Shown here: positions 16,668 through 25,507 of the stretch, piece by piece
Numbering within the stretch: position 1 is the first letter of the stretch
How the letters are laid out: every line of letters starts with the position of its first letter
Assembly: GCF_014645655.1 (NCBI RefSeq)
Contig: NZ_BMMD01000012.1
Location: forward strand, 57,116-121,115
Length of the DNA stretch: 64,000 bases
From: Agromyces bauzanensis
GTDB taxonomy: Bacteria > Actinomycetota > Actinomycetes > Actinomycetales > Microbacteriaceae
Reading direction: 5' to 3'
Notes under the pieces: model-generated
The model's database searches: none
What the model saw: only the letters and a program-made list of their open reading frames with translations
What the model was told of the DNA's origin: nothing
Position numbers and translations under genes: made by a program

Positions 16668-17346
16668 CTGCCGCGTAGCCCACGCCGTGCACCGTGCGGA
16701 TCGGCGACCGCGCACCGAGCTTTGCGCGCAACTGCGCGACGTGCACGTCGACGGTGCGCCCACCCGCGTAGTCGGCCTGACCCCACACGGTCGAGAGGAG
16801 CTGCGCGCGCGTGAACACACGCCCCGGGTGCTCGATGAGCTCGGCGAGCAGGTCGAACTCGGTGGGCGTGAGCCGCACGTCGGCGCCATCGACCTGCGCG
16901 GTGCGGCGCGCGGTGTCGAGGCGGATCGCCCCGAGCTCGACGACGCGGGAGACATCCGGCCCGCGATGCCGGCGAAGGACGCCCTTCACGCGGGCGACGA
17001 GCTCGCGCGGTGAGAACGGCTTGGTCACGTAGTCGTCGGCGCCGAGCTCGATCCCGAGGATCCGGTCGACCTCTTCGTCGCGCGCCGTGACGAAGATGAT
17101 GGGCGTCCAGTCGCCCTCGGCGCGCAGCGCCCGGCACACCTCGACGCCGTCGAGTCCTGGAAGGCCGACATCGAGGACGATGAGCGCCGGGCGAAGTCGG
17201 CGGGCCGACGCGATGCCGGCCGCGCCGTCACGCTCGACGTGCACGCCGAAGCCCGCTGCGTCGAGGTACAGGCGTTCGAGATCGGCGATGTGCGTCTCGT
17301 CCTCGACGACGAGCACAAGTCCGCGCGCATCGTCCATGGCACTCAT
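16660..17346 (-). CDS. OmpR/PhoB-family response regulator
   Basis: About 228 residues: a receiver domain with the acidic pair in LVVEDE, phospho-acceptor Asp in LIVLDVGLPGLDGVEV, the switch Thr in FVTARDEE and Lys in DDYVTKPFSPREL, followed by a winged-helix DNA-binding domain (RLTPTEFDLLAELIEHPGRV, TVDVHVAQLRAKL). I start it at the ATG at 17346 (MSAMDDARG); ATG 17337 is equally possible, while the longer open frame upstream lacks family similarity. It is transcribed first, then the kinase. Direct repeats upstream are a likely autoregulatory site. Confidence 0.9.
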   Translation of the reverse strand: MSAMDDARGLVLVVEDETHIADLERLYLDAAGFGVHVERDGAAGIASARRLRPALIVLDVGLPGLDGVEVCRALRAEGDWTPIIFVTARDEEVDRILGIELGADDYVTKPFSPRELVARVKGVLRRHRGPDVSRVVELGAIRLDTARRTAQVDGADVRLTPTEFDLLAELIEHPGRVFTRAQLLSTVWGQADYAGGRTVDVHVAQLRAKLGARSPIRTVHGVGYAADA

Positions 17347-17387
17347 CCAAGCAAACGGATGCGGCGGCCGCTCGCCGTGCCCAGTGT

Positions 17388-17404
17388 CCGAACGATTCCC
17401 GAAC
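17388..17404. promoter_or_regulatory. Candidate response-regulator direct repeat
   Basis: CCGAAC occurs at 17388-17393 and again at 17399-17404, exactly 11 bases apart, in the gap between the response regulator (-) and the divergent secreted-protein gene (+). OmpR/PhoB-type dimers bind tandem half-sites about one helical turn apart, so this fits a site controlling either or both genes. Confidence 0.5.
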
Positions 17405-17492
17405 ATATCCCGCACGTCGGTCGCACATGGCCGCGGAATGGTGGAGCACGACCCGGGATCGCCCCGGACGACGACACGACAGGAGCGACACG

Positions 17493-18065
17493 ATGACGCA
17501 GAAGACCACCCCGCGACGTACCCGGCTCGCCCTCACCGGTGCCGCGACCGCGCTCGCCCTGGCCGGTGGCACGCTCATGATCGGTGCGGTGCCCGCGTAC
17601 GCCACGCCGGCGATCGTGGCGACGGACGCGACGGAACCGCCGAGCGACCCGGCTGCCGGGAGGTTGCGCGACTTGCGCTGGTCGCAGCTGCCGGAAGCGC
17701 TTCGTGCGGATCTCGTCGAGCTCGCGCAGGCCGACGAGTCGGAGCGGCCCGCGCTGCGCGCCGAGATCCGCGCGAAGGCGGTGGCGGGCGACTACGGCGA
17801 CCGTGCGAAGCGGGTCGCGGAGCGGATCGCTGCGCTCGTCGCAGCGCTGCCCGACGACCTCAGCGCCGACCTCGTCGCGACGCAGGATCTCGCGGGGGCG
17901 GAGCGCCGCGACGCGTTCGAGGCCATCGTCGACGGGATGCTCGCCGGCGACTACGGGGACGAGGTGCAGGAGCGCGCCGAACGGGTTTCGGAGCGCGTCT
18001 CGACGCGGCTCGAGCGACGTGCGCTCGTGCTGATCATCGGGGGTGTCGCCGCAGGCGTCTCCTGA
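17493..18065 (+). CDS. Secreted helical protein, probable target of the adjacent two-component system
   Basis: A 190-residue protein with a classical signal peptide: basic start MTQKTTPRRTRLA, hydrophobic core LTGAATALALAGGTLMIGAV, and cleavage expected after AYA (about residue 35). The mature part is highly charged and helical with two related segments beginning AGDYGD (near residues 109 and 151), each followed by an Arg/Glu-rich helix. AGGAGCG is a good ribosome site. It is transcribed away from the kinase/regulator pair, an arrangement common for sensors and their regulated envelope protein. No family is recognised. Confidence 0.7.
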   Translation: MTQKTTPRRTRLALTGAATALALAGGTLMIGAVPAYATPAIVATDATEPPSDPAAGRLRDLRWSQLPEALRADLVELAQADESERPALRAEIRAKAVAGDYGDRAKRVAERIAALVAALPDDLSADLVATQDLAGAERRDAFEAIVDGMLAGDYGDEVQERAERVSERVSTRLERRALVLIIGGVAAGVS

Positions 18066-18122
18066 CGACGGCGAGCCGGGAGGTCGCGTCATACCATCAC
18101 GGCGTGACCTCCCGCGCGCGCG

Positions 18123-19832
18123 TCAGGCGGTGAGGTCGGCGGTGGTGGATGCCTCGAGCTGCACGCCGCTCGCGGCATCCGTCGCCTGCTCCCACGGCGC
18201 CGGGAATGGGAAGTAGCGCTCGAGGAATTCGATCACGGCAGTCGTGCGCTCCTCGACGGAGATCTCGGGAAGACTGCCGTCGTTGAGGCAGAACATGTCC
18301 TGGTCGCGACGCCTCAGGAGCCGCCTCATCGCCGGGATCGCCTTGCGCAGCGTCGTCTCGACGTACTTCACGCGAGCGTCGGTCTGCACCACCGCCCGGC
18401 CCGTGATCAGCGCGTAGTAGTGGTAGAGCGAGTTCGTGACCGAGATGTCGGTCGCCGAGCGGAACCGGCTGGCCGCCGTGCGCCGGAAGTCCTCGGGGAA
18501 CTCCGCCTCGAGTTCGGCCATGACGCTCGTGCGCAGCGGCGCGGCGCAGTGCTCGAGGTGGCGCGTGGTGACCTTGCCGTAGCGCTCGCGCAGCAGCGCC
18601 CGGTTCACGCGTGCGGCGTTCTCGAAGCCCGAGCGGCCCGGGTGAGTCTCGCCGAGCCCGATGCGGGTGGTGGCCTCGACGAACTTGGTGATGCCACCCG
18701 GGGAGAAGAACAGCGACGGGCGCACCGGCCGGCCGAAGAACATGTCGTCGTTGGAGTAGAGGAAGTGCTCTGCGAGTCCGGGGATGCGGTGCAGCTGGCA
18801 CTCGACGGCGTGCGAGTTGTGCGTCGGCAGCACCGAGGTGTCGGCGAACATCTCCTCGCTGCGCACGAGCGTGACCTTCGGATGCTCCGCCAGCCATGCC
18901 GGCGCAGGCGAGTCGGTCGCGATGAAGATGCGCCGCACCCAGGGCGCGAACAGGTGCACCGAGCGCAATGCGTACTTCAGCTCGTCGATCTGCCGGTAGC
19001 GCGCTTCGGAGTCGTCGCCCTCACCGACGACATAGCTCGACATGCGCTTGGCGCGTTCGCGCACGAACTCGTCGCTCGAGCCGTCGACCCAGGAGAAGAC
19101 CATGTCGATCTCGAAGTCGACGTCGCTCGCGAGCGGCTCGAACATGTGCTCGAGCGTCGGCCAGTCGCGGCCGTGCAGGTGCACGACGTCGTCGACGGCC
19201 TCGGAACGGGGGAGCGTCCGCCGCATGAGGGCGTTCTCGACGGGCGCCTCGATGACGTCGTCGCCGAAACGCCAGAACTCGACCTGCACGCCCGACTCGG
19301 GGCCATAGCGAAGCCGCCCGATCGGCTCGACGCGGGGGCGGTGCAGTCGCAGCACGGTGGGCTTCCGATGCGCCGAGAGGCGGCCGTCGGCGAGGAGCAC
19401 CGGATGCGACCCCGCCCCCCGGTCGGGCGCGACGGGCAGCGCGTAGAACGGCTCGTTCGCGAACGCCGCGGCGAAGGCCCTCGCCACGGCCTTGCGGTCG
19501 GCGCGGTCGACGGCGATCACGAGCCGGTCGTCGTCGCCGCGCACCAGCAGGTAGCCGATGCCGGCGGCGTCGAGCGCGCGGCCGATCGCGAGGAGATCCT
19601 CGACCATCGACTCGCGCGGCGTGGTGTGGCCGTCGCGGAGCGCGTACTGGCCCTTGCGGATGACGAGGTCGTCACGGTCGAACCGCGAGATCGCCGGCGC
19701 AGATGCCACCAGCACGAGCTCCGAGGCATCCGCGAGCCGCATCGGCGGTGCGTCGGGGGCCTCCTGCCTCGCGAACGCGGTCCCGTTGTGGTCGTGCAGG
19801 TCGGCGGTGCGATCGCGGTCGGATCTCGTCAC
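18123..19832 (-). CDS. Stealth-family sugar-phosphate transferase
   Basis: A 569-residue protein with the four Stealth conserved regions in order: CR1 EIDMVFSWVDGSSDEF (about residue 242), CR2 DELKYALRSVHLFAPWVRR, CR3 EHFLYSNDDMFFGRPVR, and CR4 around RDQDMFCLNDGS. About 230 residues of less conserved sequence precede CR1. Stealth proteins transfer hexose-1-phosphates in the synthesis of phosphodiester-linked capsules and cell-wall polymers; mycobacterial CpsY and meningococcal SacB are relatives. No other glycan genes adjoin it. It converges with the secreted-protein gene, leaving 57 bases between stops. Confidence 0.9.
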   Translation of the reverse strand: MTRSDRDRTADLHDHNGTAFARQEAPDAPPMRLADASELVLVASAPAISRFDRDDLVIRKGQYALRDGHTTPRESMVEDLLAIGRALDAAGIGYLLVRGDDDRLVIAVDRADRKAVARAFAAAFANEPFYALPVAPDRGAGSHPVLLADGRLSAHRKPTVLRLHRPRVEPIGRLRYGPESGVQVEFWRFGDDVIEAPVENALMRRTLPRSEAVDDVVHLHGRDWPTLEHMFEPLASDVDFEIDMVFSWVDGSSDEFVRERAKRMSSYVVGEGDDSEARYRQIDELKYALRSVHLFAPWVRRIFIATDSPAPAWLAEHPKVTLVRSEEMFADTSVLPTHNSHAVECQLHRIPGLAEHFLYSNDDMFFGRPVRPSLFFSPGGITKFVEATTRIGLGETHPGRSGFENAARVNRALLRERYGKVTTRHLEHCAAPLRTSVMAELEAEFPEDFRRTAASRFRSATDISVTNSLYHYYALITGRAVVQTDARVKYVETTLRKAIPAMRRLLRRRDQDMFCLNDGSLPEISVEERTTAVIEFLERYFPFPAPWEQATDAASGVQLEASTTADLTA

Positions 19833-20095
19833 GGAAGGGTGGTCTCCAAGGGTCGGTGGATCGCGTCGGCGAACGACGCGGGTATCAGACGATTCTACGG
19901 CGAGGCGGCCCCGTCTCTCACGGGTTGACGGGGGTTCGAGGCGTGCGTGCGATGAGGATCGCGGCGCCGGTATCCAAGCTGTGAATCACATGGGCACATC
20001 TCCGATCTCGCCTGCGCGTGCGTAGCCTGAAGATCGGGGGGAAGAACCGTTCAGCGCAGTGAGGTGCTCGTCGTCTCCCTGGGGTGGTGGTCTGG

Positions 20096-21187
20096 ATGTC
20101 CGAGACAGATTCGGCCGTCGCGACGGCCACGGTTCGCAATCCGCGCGTCGCGGCGACCAACAGCGAATTCACCGAGTTGGCGCGGCGCATCAAGCAGAGC
20201 GGCCTCATGCGTCGTCGCTACGGCTATTACTGGACGAAGCTCAGCGCGGTGCCCGTGGCGTTCGCCGTCACGATCGTCGCGTTCGCGTGGATCGGCGATA
20301 CGTGGTGGCAGATGTTCACCGCGGCATGGTTCGCGTTCCTGTTCACCCAGACCGCGTTCCTCGGCCACGACGCGGCGCATCGGCAGATCTTCCGGTCAGG
20401 CAAGTGGAACGACTGGGTCAGCCTGATCCTCGGCGGCTTCGTGGGCATGAGCTACGGCTGGTGGCAGCACAAGCACACCCGCCACCACGCGAATCCGAAC
20501 CAGATCGGCGCCGACCCCGATATCGAACTCCCCGTGGTCGCGTTCACGCCCGAGCAGGCGACGCGGCAACGCTCGCGGTCGGCCAGGTGGCTCATCGCGC
20601 ACCAGGGGACGTTCTTCTTCCCGATCCTGCTGCTCGAGGGCGTGTCCCTGCACGCGTCGAGCGTGCACCGCGTGCTCGCGAGGGAGCCGATGACCCACCG
20701 ACCGGTGGAGATCGCATTCCTCGCGCTGCGCATCGTCGGCTTCGTGGCGCTCGTCTTCCTCGTGCTCTCGCCCGACAAGGCGGTGGCGTTCCTCGCCATC
20801 GAACTCGGCGTCTTCGGCTTCTACATGGGCATGTCGTTCGCACCGAACCACAAGGGCATGCCGCTCGTGCCGAAGGGCGCCCGACTCGACTTCCTGCGCC
20901 GCCAGGTGCTCATGAGCCGGAACATCCGCGGCAACCGGGTGCTCGACTTCGCGATGGGCGGGCTCAATTACCAGATCGAGCACCACCTGTTCCCGTCGAT
21001 GCCCCGACCGCACCTGCGACGGGCCGCCGGCATAATCGCCGAGTACTGTCGCGAACACGGCGTGCCGTACACGCAGACCACCCTGTGGCAGTCGTACGTG
21101 ATCGTGCTCCGATACATCAACCGCGTCGGCCTCGGCGAGCGCGACCCGTTCGAATGCCCGCTCGTCGCGCGGCGGTCGAGCATCTGA
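20096..21187 (+). CDS. Membrane fatty-acid desaturase
   Basis: A 363-residue membrane di-iron desaturase with the three histidine boxes: HDAAH (91-95), HKHTRHH (125-131) and QIEHH (293-297), separated by paired hydrophobic helices. The third box with Gln as first ligand is the front-end / acyl-lipid desaturase pattern. It would insert a double bond into membrane acyl chains using O2 and a reductant, contributing to fluidity control. The ATG at 20096 follows GGGGTGGTGG; an in-frame GTG at 20084 is the alternative. The upstream 250 bases contain no gene. Confidence 0.9.
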   Translation: MSETDSAVATATVRNPRVAATNSEFTELARRIKQSGLMRRRYGYYWTKLSAVPVAFAVTIVAFAWIGDTWWQMFTAAWFAFLFTQTAFLGHDAAHRQIFRSGKWNDWVSLILGGFVGMSYGWWQHKHTRHHANPNQIGADPDIELPVVAFTPEQATRQRSRSARWLIAHQGTFFFPILLLEGVSLHASSVHRVLAREPMTHRPVEIAFLALRIVGFVALVFLVLSPDKAVAFLAIELGVFGFYMGMSFAPNHKGMPLVPKGARLDFLRRQVLMSRNIRGNRVLDFAMGGLNYQIEHHLFPSMPRPHLRRAAGIIAEYCREHGVPYTQTTLWQSYVIVLRYINRVGLGERDPFECPLVARRSSI

Positions 21188-21210
21188 GGACCGTGGGCGG
21201 ACCCGGCGTC

Positions 21211-21270
21211 GTGATGACGCCGCGTGACGCCCCGTTGAGCCGTGTGACGGCGGGTGCCGCCGTGTGACGG
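21211..21270. promoter_or_regulatory. 10-bp phased CGTGAC-type repeat array A
   Basis: Six consecutive 10-base units occupy this stretch. Reading from 21213 every 10 bases gives GATGAC, CGTGAC, CGTTGA, TGTGAC, GGTGCC and TGTGAC. The array lies upstream of the first monooxygenase gene of the scavenging cluster; a -10-like TAGCGT is at 21301-21306, 38 bases after the last good unit. Equivalent arrays occur before two other units of the same cluster. Confidence 0.6.
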
Positions 21271-21326
21271 CCGGCCCTCGCGGCATCCGCCCGGCCTGCC
21301 TAGCGTCGGGGCGGGGAGGCACACGA

Positions 21327-22781
21327 ATGACACGACTCATCATCGGCGCCATGGTCAGGGCGATCGGCGCGTACCCGTCGGGATGGCGCTACCCGGGTGC
21401 GCACCGCGACCCGCGCGGCGACGCGGCCGTGCTCCGCCGCACCGCCGAGGTCGCCGAGGCCGCCCGACTCGACTACCTGTTCTTCGGCGACTGGCTCGCC
21501 ACGGGCCACGATCTGGAGTTCCAGGATCCCTACCTCGTGGCGCGGGTCGACCCGCTCTCGGCGGTCACCTACCTCGCGGGACTCACCCGGCGCATCGGCC
21601 TCATCGCGACCGCGAACACGAGCTACGCCGACCCGTACACGCTCGCCCGCGCGACCGCGTCGGCCGACCTGCTCTCGGGCGGACGAGCGGGGCTCAACCT
21701 CGTCACCGGCGCCGAGCCGCGCGTCGCCGGCAACCACGGCCGCGACTTCCACGAGGCGAGCGGATCGCGCTACGACCGCGCGGTCGAGTTCGAGCACGTG
21801 CTGCGGTGCCTCTGGGACTCGTTCGAGGACGAGGCGATCGTGGCGGATGCCGCGGCCGGCGTCTACCTCGACCCGTCGCGCCTGCACCGCACCGACTTCC
21901 ACGGTGCGCAGCTCAGCGTCGACGGCCCGCTCAACGTCACTCGTCCCGTGCAGGGACACCTCCCGCTCGTGCATGCCGGCAGTTCGCCGCGGTCGAAGCT
22001 CTTCGCGGCGCAGGCCGCCGACCTCGCGCTCGTCGCGGTCACGGGACTCGAACACGCCGTCGCCGTTCGCGAGGAACTGCGCTCGCTGGCATTCGAGTCG
22101 GGGCGCGACGACCGCACCCTCAAGGTCATCGCACCCGTGCTGCCGATCGTCGGCGACACCCGCGAGCACGCGCAGTCGATCGCCGATGAGCTCAGCGAGC
22201 TCGTGCAGATCGCCGAGGACTGGCCCGACGGGCCGCCCGCCGCGTTCCCCGCGAACCGCTCGCTGGCGCAGTTGTCGACCCTCCTCGGCGTGGACGTCTC
22301 CGCGCTCTCGCCCGATCGCGCGGCCACGTCGTCGCTCGTCGCGGGCTTCAGCGGCGCGGGTCAAGAGCTCGTCGAGATCGTCGCCGAGCGCACCGGCCGC
22401 AGCCCATCGGGCGAACGGCCGCCGACGCTGCGCCACCTCGTGGTCGCGGCATCCGTCACCGCGTCGATGGTCGTCGGCTCGGCCGACGAGATCGCCGCTG
22501 AGTTCGAGGCGTGGGCCGAGGCCGGGGCCGTCGACGGGTTCAACGTGCTCTCGGCGGTGCAGCCCGCGCAGTTCGAGGCATTCGCGTTCGGCGTCGTGCC
22601 CGAGCTGCAGCGTCGCGGCGTCTTCCCGACCGAGTACGAGGGCGAGACGCTCCGCGACCACCTCGATCTGGGGCGCCCAGAGAACGTGCACGTGACGTCC
22701 CGTGACGCGCGGTTTCGGCCCGTGACCGGTCGTGACGGCGTTGGTCGTCGGGCGTTTGAACGAGGCCCGCGGCATCCGTAG
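21327..22781 (+). CDS. NtaA/SnaA/DszA-family FMN-dependent monooxygenase
   Basis: A 484-residue flavin-dependent monooxygenase of the bacterial luciferase superfamily. It starts MTRLIIGAMVRAIGAYPSGW, has LDYLFFGDWLATG, LIATANTSYADPYTLAR and the FMN-site loop GRAGLNLVTGAEP, and carries the long insertions typical of the NtaA/DszA group. That group uses FMNH2 from a separate reductase to attack organo-sulfur or chelated amine compounds. GGGGAGG precedes the ATG. The last about 30 residues are encoded by the repeat array of the next transcription unit and do not look like family sequence. No reductase gene is visible nearby. Confidence 0.85.
   Translation: MTRLIIGAMVRAIGAYPSGWRYPGAHRDPRGDAAVLRRTAEVAEAARLDYLFFGDWLATGHDLEFQDPYLVARVDPLSAVTYLAGLTRRIGLIATANTSYADPYTLARATASADLLSGGRAGLNLVTGAEPRVAGNHGRDFHEASGSRYDRAVEFEHVLRCLWDSFEDEAIVADAAAGVYLDPSRLHRTDFHGAQLSVDGPLNVTRPVQGHLPLVHAGSSPRSKLFAAQAADLALVAVTGLEHAVAVREELRSLAFESGRDDRTLKVIAPVLPIVGDTREHAQSIADELSELVQIAEDWPDGPPAAFPANRSLAQLSTLLGVDVSALSPDRAATSSLVAGFSGAGQELVEIVAERTGRSPSGERPPTLRHLVVAASVTASMVVGSADEIAAEFEAWAEAGAVDGFNVLSAVQPAQFEAFAFGVVPELQRRGVFPTEYEGETLRDHLDLGRPENVHVTSRDARFRPVTGRDGVGRRAFERGPRHP
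22691..22736. promoter_or_regulatory. 10-bp phased CGTGAC repeat array B
   Basis: Exact CGTGAC hexamers start at 22691, 22701, 22721 and 22731, i.e. on a strict 10-base grid with one slot (22711) degenerate. The array lies inside the 3' end of the monooxygenase gene and 20 bases before the -35 of the promoter for the ABC-transporter operon. Confidence 0.72.
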
Positions 22782-22784
22782 CTT
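22756..22784 (+). promoter_or_regulatory. Promoter of the ABC transporter / monooxygenase operon
   Basis: TTGAAC (22756-22761) and TAGCTT (22779-22784) are separated by exactly 17 bases, good matches to the housekeeping sigma consensus. The TAG of the -10 is also the stop codon of the preceding gene. The sequence after it (TTCGACGAGCACACC) resembles that at the promoter at 30514-30542. Confidence 0.68.
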
Positions 22785-22846
22785 CGACGAGCACACCCCC
22801 ACCAGGGGCACCGTCCGCTGATCACCATCGAAGGAAACCACCGCAG

Positions 22847-24484
22847 ATGTCCACACCACGCATTCGCCGCCTCGCCCTCGCGAGCACCGCCGCGCTCGCT
22901 GCCACGGCACTGCTCGCCTCGTGCGTCGGGCAGGCCGCCGGGGCCGGGTCGGCCGCCGTCGGCGACCCCGTCGAGGGCGGCACGCTCACCTACCTCGAGC
23001 ACCAGGCGCACACGACGCTCTACCCGCCGCAGGCCGGCTTCTACCCGAACGGCGGCATCGTGAACAACATCACCGCCCGCCTCACCTGGCAGGACCCCGA
23101 CACCCTCGGGATCGAGCCGTGGGTCGCGACCGACTGGACGGTGAACGCGGATGCCACGGAGTACACCTTCGACCTGCGCGACGACGTGACCTTCTCCGAC
23201 GGCACCCCGCTCGACGCCGCCGCGGTCGCGAAGAACTTCGACACCTACGGCCTCGGCAATGCCGACCTCGGGCTCACGATCTCGGAGGCGATCAACAACT
23301 ACGCCTCGAGCGAGGTCGTCGACCCCGACACCGTGACGTTCCGGTTCTCGGCGCCCGCACCGGGCTTCCTGCAGGCCACCTCGACCATCAACTCGGGCCT
23401 GCTCTCGCCCAAGACGCTCGACCGCAGGCTCGAGGACTTCGGGGCCGGCTCGTCGACCGAGATCGTCGGCTCGGGCCCGTTCGTCATCACCGACGAGGAG
23501 CTCGGCACGTCGCTGCATCTCGAAGCCCGAGAGGACTACGACTGGGCGCCGCCGTCGTTCGAGCACCAAGGAAGGGCGTACCTCGACGCGATCGACATCG
23601 TCGTGACCCCTGAGGACAGCGTGCGCATCGGCTCGCTCCTCGCCGGCCAGGCCGACGTCATCCGATACGTGCAGGCGTTCGACGAGGCACAGGTGCAGGA
23701 CGCGGGCTTCGAGATCGTCGCGGCGCCCACGCGCGGCGTGAACAACTCGCTGGGCCTGCGGTTCACCAACCCGCTGCTCAGCGACATCCGGGTGCGCCAG
23801 GCGCTCGTGCACGGCGTCGACGCGCAGGAGGTCGTGGACACGATCTTCACCGAGAATTACCCCGTGGCGACGTCGGAGCTCGCCTCCAGTGCGAAGGGCT
23901 ACGTCGACGAGTCCGAGGGCCTCGCGTTCGATCCCGAGCTGTCGGAGGATCTCCTCGACGAGGCCGGCTGGACGGTCGGGGCCGACGGCGTGCGAGAGAA
24001 GGACGGCCAGCGCCTCTCGCTCGCGGTCTACGAGGCCAAGCCGCAGCCCCTCTCGAAGCAGACCCTCGAGCTCGCGAGCCAGCAGCTCGCGAAGATCGGC
24101 GTGGAGCTCACCGTGAAGGCCGCCGACTCGGGCAGCTACGCCGAGGACATCCTCGACCCGCTGAAGACCCCGCTCTACCACTCCATGGTCGGACGCGCCG
24201 ACAACGACGTGATCAAGAGCCAGTACCACACGAAGAACCGCAACACGCTGCGCTCCGACGACGCCGAGCTCGACCGGCTCCTCGAGGCCGTGGCATCCGA
24301 ACCCGACCCCGCGAAGCGCGACGAGGCATCGGCGGCGGTGCAGGACTACCTCACCGAGCAGGCCTACGTGATCCCGCTCTTCGAGGAGCCGCAGGTGTAC
24401 GGCGCCGCGCCGTACGTGCACGGGTTCACGACCGAGGCCGTCGCCCGCCCGCATTTCTACGACACCTGGCTCGACAACCAGTAG
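22847..24484 (+). CDS. ABC transporter substrate-binding lipoprotein (peptide/nickel family 5)
   Basis: A 545-residue lipoprotein: a basic N-terminus, hydrophobic core, and lipobox LLASC with Cys26 as the lipidated residue. The mature part has the family 5 features GGTLTYLEHQ, DGTPLDAAAVAKNF and a long C-terminal lobe with VRQALVHGVDAQEVV. It delivers a bound organic solute to the permeases downstream. From memory it resembles the KPN_01854-type binding proteins that occur beside luciferase-like and CMD-domain enzymes; that needs a profile search. First gene of the operon; a long 62-base leader follows the predicted -10. Confidence 0.88.
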   Translation: MSTPRIRRLALASTAALAATALLASCVGQAAGAGSAAVGDPVEGGTLTYLEHQAHTTLYPPQAGFYPNGGIVNNITARLTWQDPDTLGIEPWVATDWTVNADATEYTFDLRDDVTFSDGTPLDAAAVAKNFDTYGLGNADLGLTISEAINNYASSEVVDPDTVTFRFSAPAPGFLQATSTINSGLLSPKTLDRRLEDFGAGSSTEIVGSGPFVITDEELGTSLHLEAREDYDWAPPSFEHQGRAYLDAIDIVVTPEDSVRIGSLLAGQADVIRYVQAFDEAQVQDAGFEIVAAPTRGVNNSLGLRFTNPLLSDIRVRQALVHGVDAQEVVDTIFTENYPVATSELASSAKGYVDESEGLAFDPELSEDLLDEAGWTVGADGVREKDGQRLSLAVYEAKPQPLSKQTLELASQQLAKIGVELTVKAADSGSYAEDILDPLKTPLYHSMVGRADNDVIKSQYHTKNRNTLRSDDAELDRLLEAVASEPDPAKRDEASAAVQDYLTEQAYVIPLFEEPQVYGAAPYVHGFTTEAVARPHFYDTWLDNQ

Positions 24485-24493
24485 CCGGCACTC

Positions 24494-24536
24494 GGTGCGG
24501 CGGATGCCGGGACACGACCCGCGCATCCGCCGCACC
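24494..24536 (+). terminator. Intraoperonic hairpin after the binding-protein gene
   Basis: GGTGCGGCGGATGC (24494-24507) and GCATCCGCCGCACC (24523-24536) are a perfect 14-bp inverted repeat with a 15-base loop, starting ten bases after the stop. Such hairpins commonly protect the binding-protein mRNA or partly attenuate read-through, giving more binding protein than permease. No T-run follows, so it may be a processing or stability element rather than a terminator. Confidence 0.7.
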
Positions 24537-24568
24537 CCCTCACCACCCGCTCGGGAAGGAGCACCACG

Positions 24569-25507
24569 GTGGCCTACCTCGCACGGCGCACCGGCCAGGC
24601 GCTGATCGTGCTGGCGATCGCGTTCACGGCGACGTTCGTGATGCTGCAGGCGCTGCCGGGCGACGCGATCCTCATCAGGTTCGAGAGCCCCGAGCTCGGA
24701 CTCTCGCCCGAGCAGATCGCCGACATCCGCGCCGCCTACGGCGCCGACGTGCCGCCGCTGCAGCAGTACCTGCACACGCTCATCGGGTTCCTGCAGGGCG
24801 ACTTCGGCACCTCCGTGCAGTATGGCACCCCCGTGCGCGAGCTGATCGGCTCGGCGCTGCCCGACACCCTCCCCCTCGCGGGACTCGGATTCCTCGTCGC
24901 GGTGGTCCTCGCCGTCGCGCTCGCGTTCCTCTCGACGCTCGCTCCGTTCGGCTGGCTGCGCCGCGTGCTCCGCGCACTGCCGAGCGTGTTCGTCTCGGTG
25001 CCCGTGTTCTGGCTCGGCATCGTGCTCATCCAGGTGTTCTCATTCCAGCTCCGGCTCGTGCCGGTCATCGGTGCCGATCCGGTCCAGGCGCTCATCCTGC
25101 CGGTGCTGACCCTCGCGATCCCCATCTCGGCGCCGCTCGCGCAGATCCTCGCGCGTTCCATCGACGAGGTGCAACTGTCGCCGTTCGTCGCCGTGGTGCG
25201 AGCGAAGGGCGCGGGGCCCGCGCGCGTGCTCTGGCGCGACGTCGCCCGCAACGCGCTGCTGCCGGCGATCACGATCGCGGGCGTGCTGATCGGCGAGCTC
25301 ATCGGTGGCGCCGTCGTGACCGAGACGGTCTTCGGCCGCGCCGGCATCGGGCGGATCACCGAGCAGGCGGTCGCCAACCAGGACGTCGCCGTGCTGCAGG
25401 CGATCGTGATCCTCGCAGCGCTCGTGTTCGTGCTCGTGAACCTCGCGGTGGACCTCGTGTACCCGATCCTCGATCCGAGGCTGAAGCGGAAGGCGGTGGC
25501 GGCGTGA
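24569..25507 (+). CDS. ABC transporter permease 1 (DppB/OppB type)
   Basis: A 312-residue permease beginning with the family pattern MAYLARRTGQALIVLAIAFT and a large periplasmic loop (PPLQQYLHTLIGFLQGDFGTS), followed by five further helices. The ATPase-coupling loop contains RAKGAGPARVLWRDVARNALLP, and the end has VFGRAGIGRITEQAV. It pairs with permease 2 to form the import channel. GTG start after GGAAGGAG; overlaps permease 2 by four bases (GTGA). Confidence 0.92.
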   Translation: MAYLARRTGQALIVLAIAFTATFVMLQALPGDAILIRFESPELGLSPEQIADIRAAYGADVPPLQQYLHTLIGFLQGDFGTSVQYGTPVRELIGSALPDTLPLAGLGFLVAVVLAVALAFLSTLAPFGWLRRVLRALPSVFVSVPVFWLGIVLIQVFSFQLRLVPVIGADPVQALILPVLTLAIPISAPLAQILARSIDEVQLSPFVAVVRAKGAGPARVLWRDVARNALLPAITIAGVLIGELIGGAVVTETVFGRAGIGRITEQAVANQDVAVLQAIVILAALVFVLVNLAVDLVYPILDPRLKRKAVAA

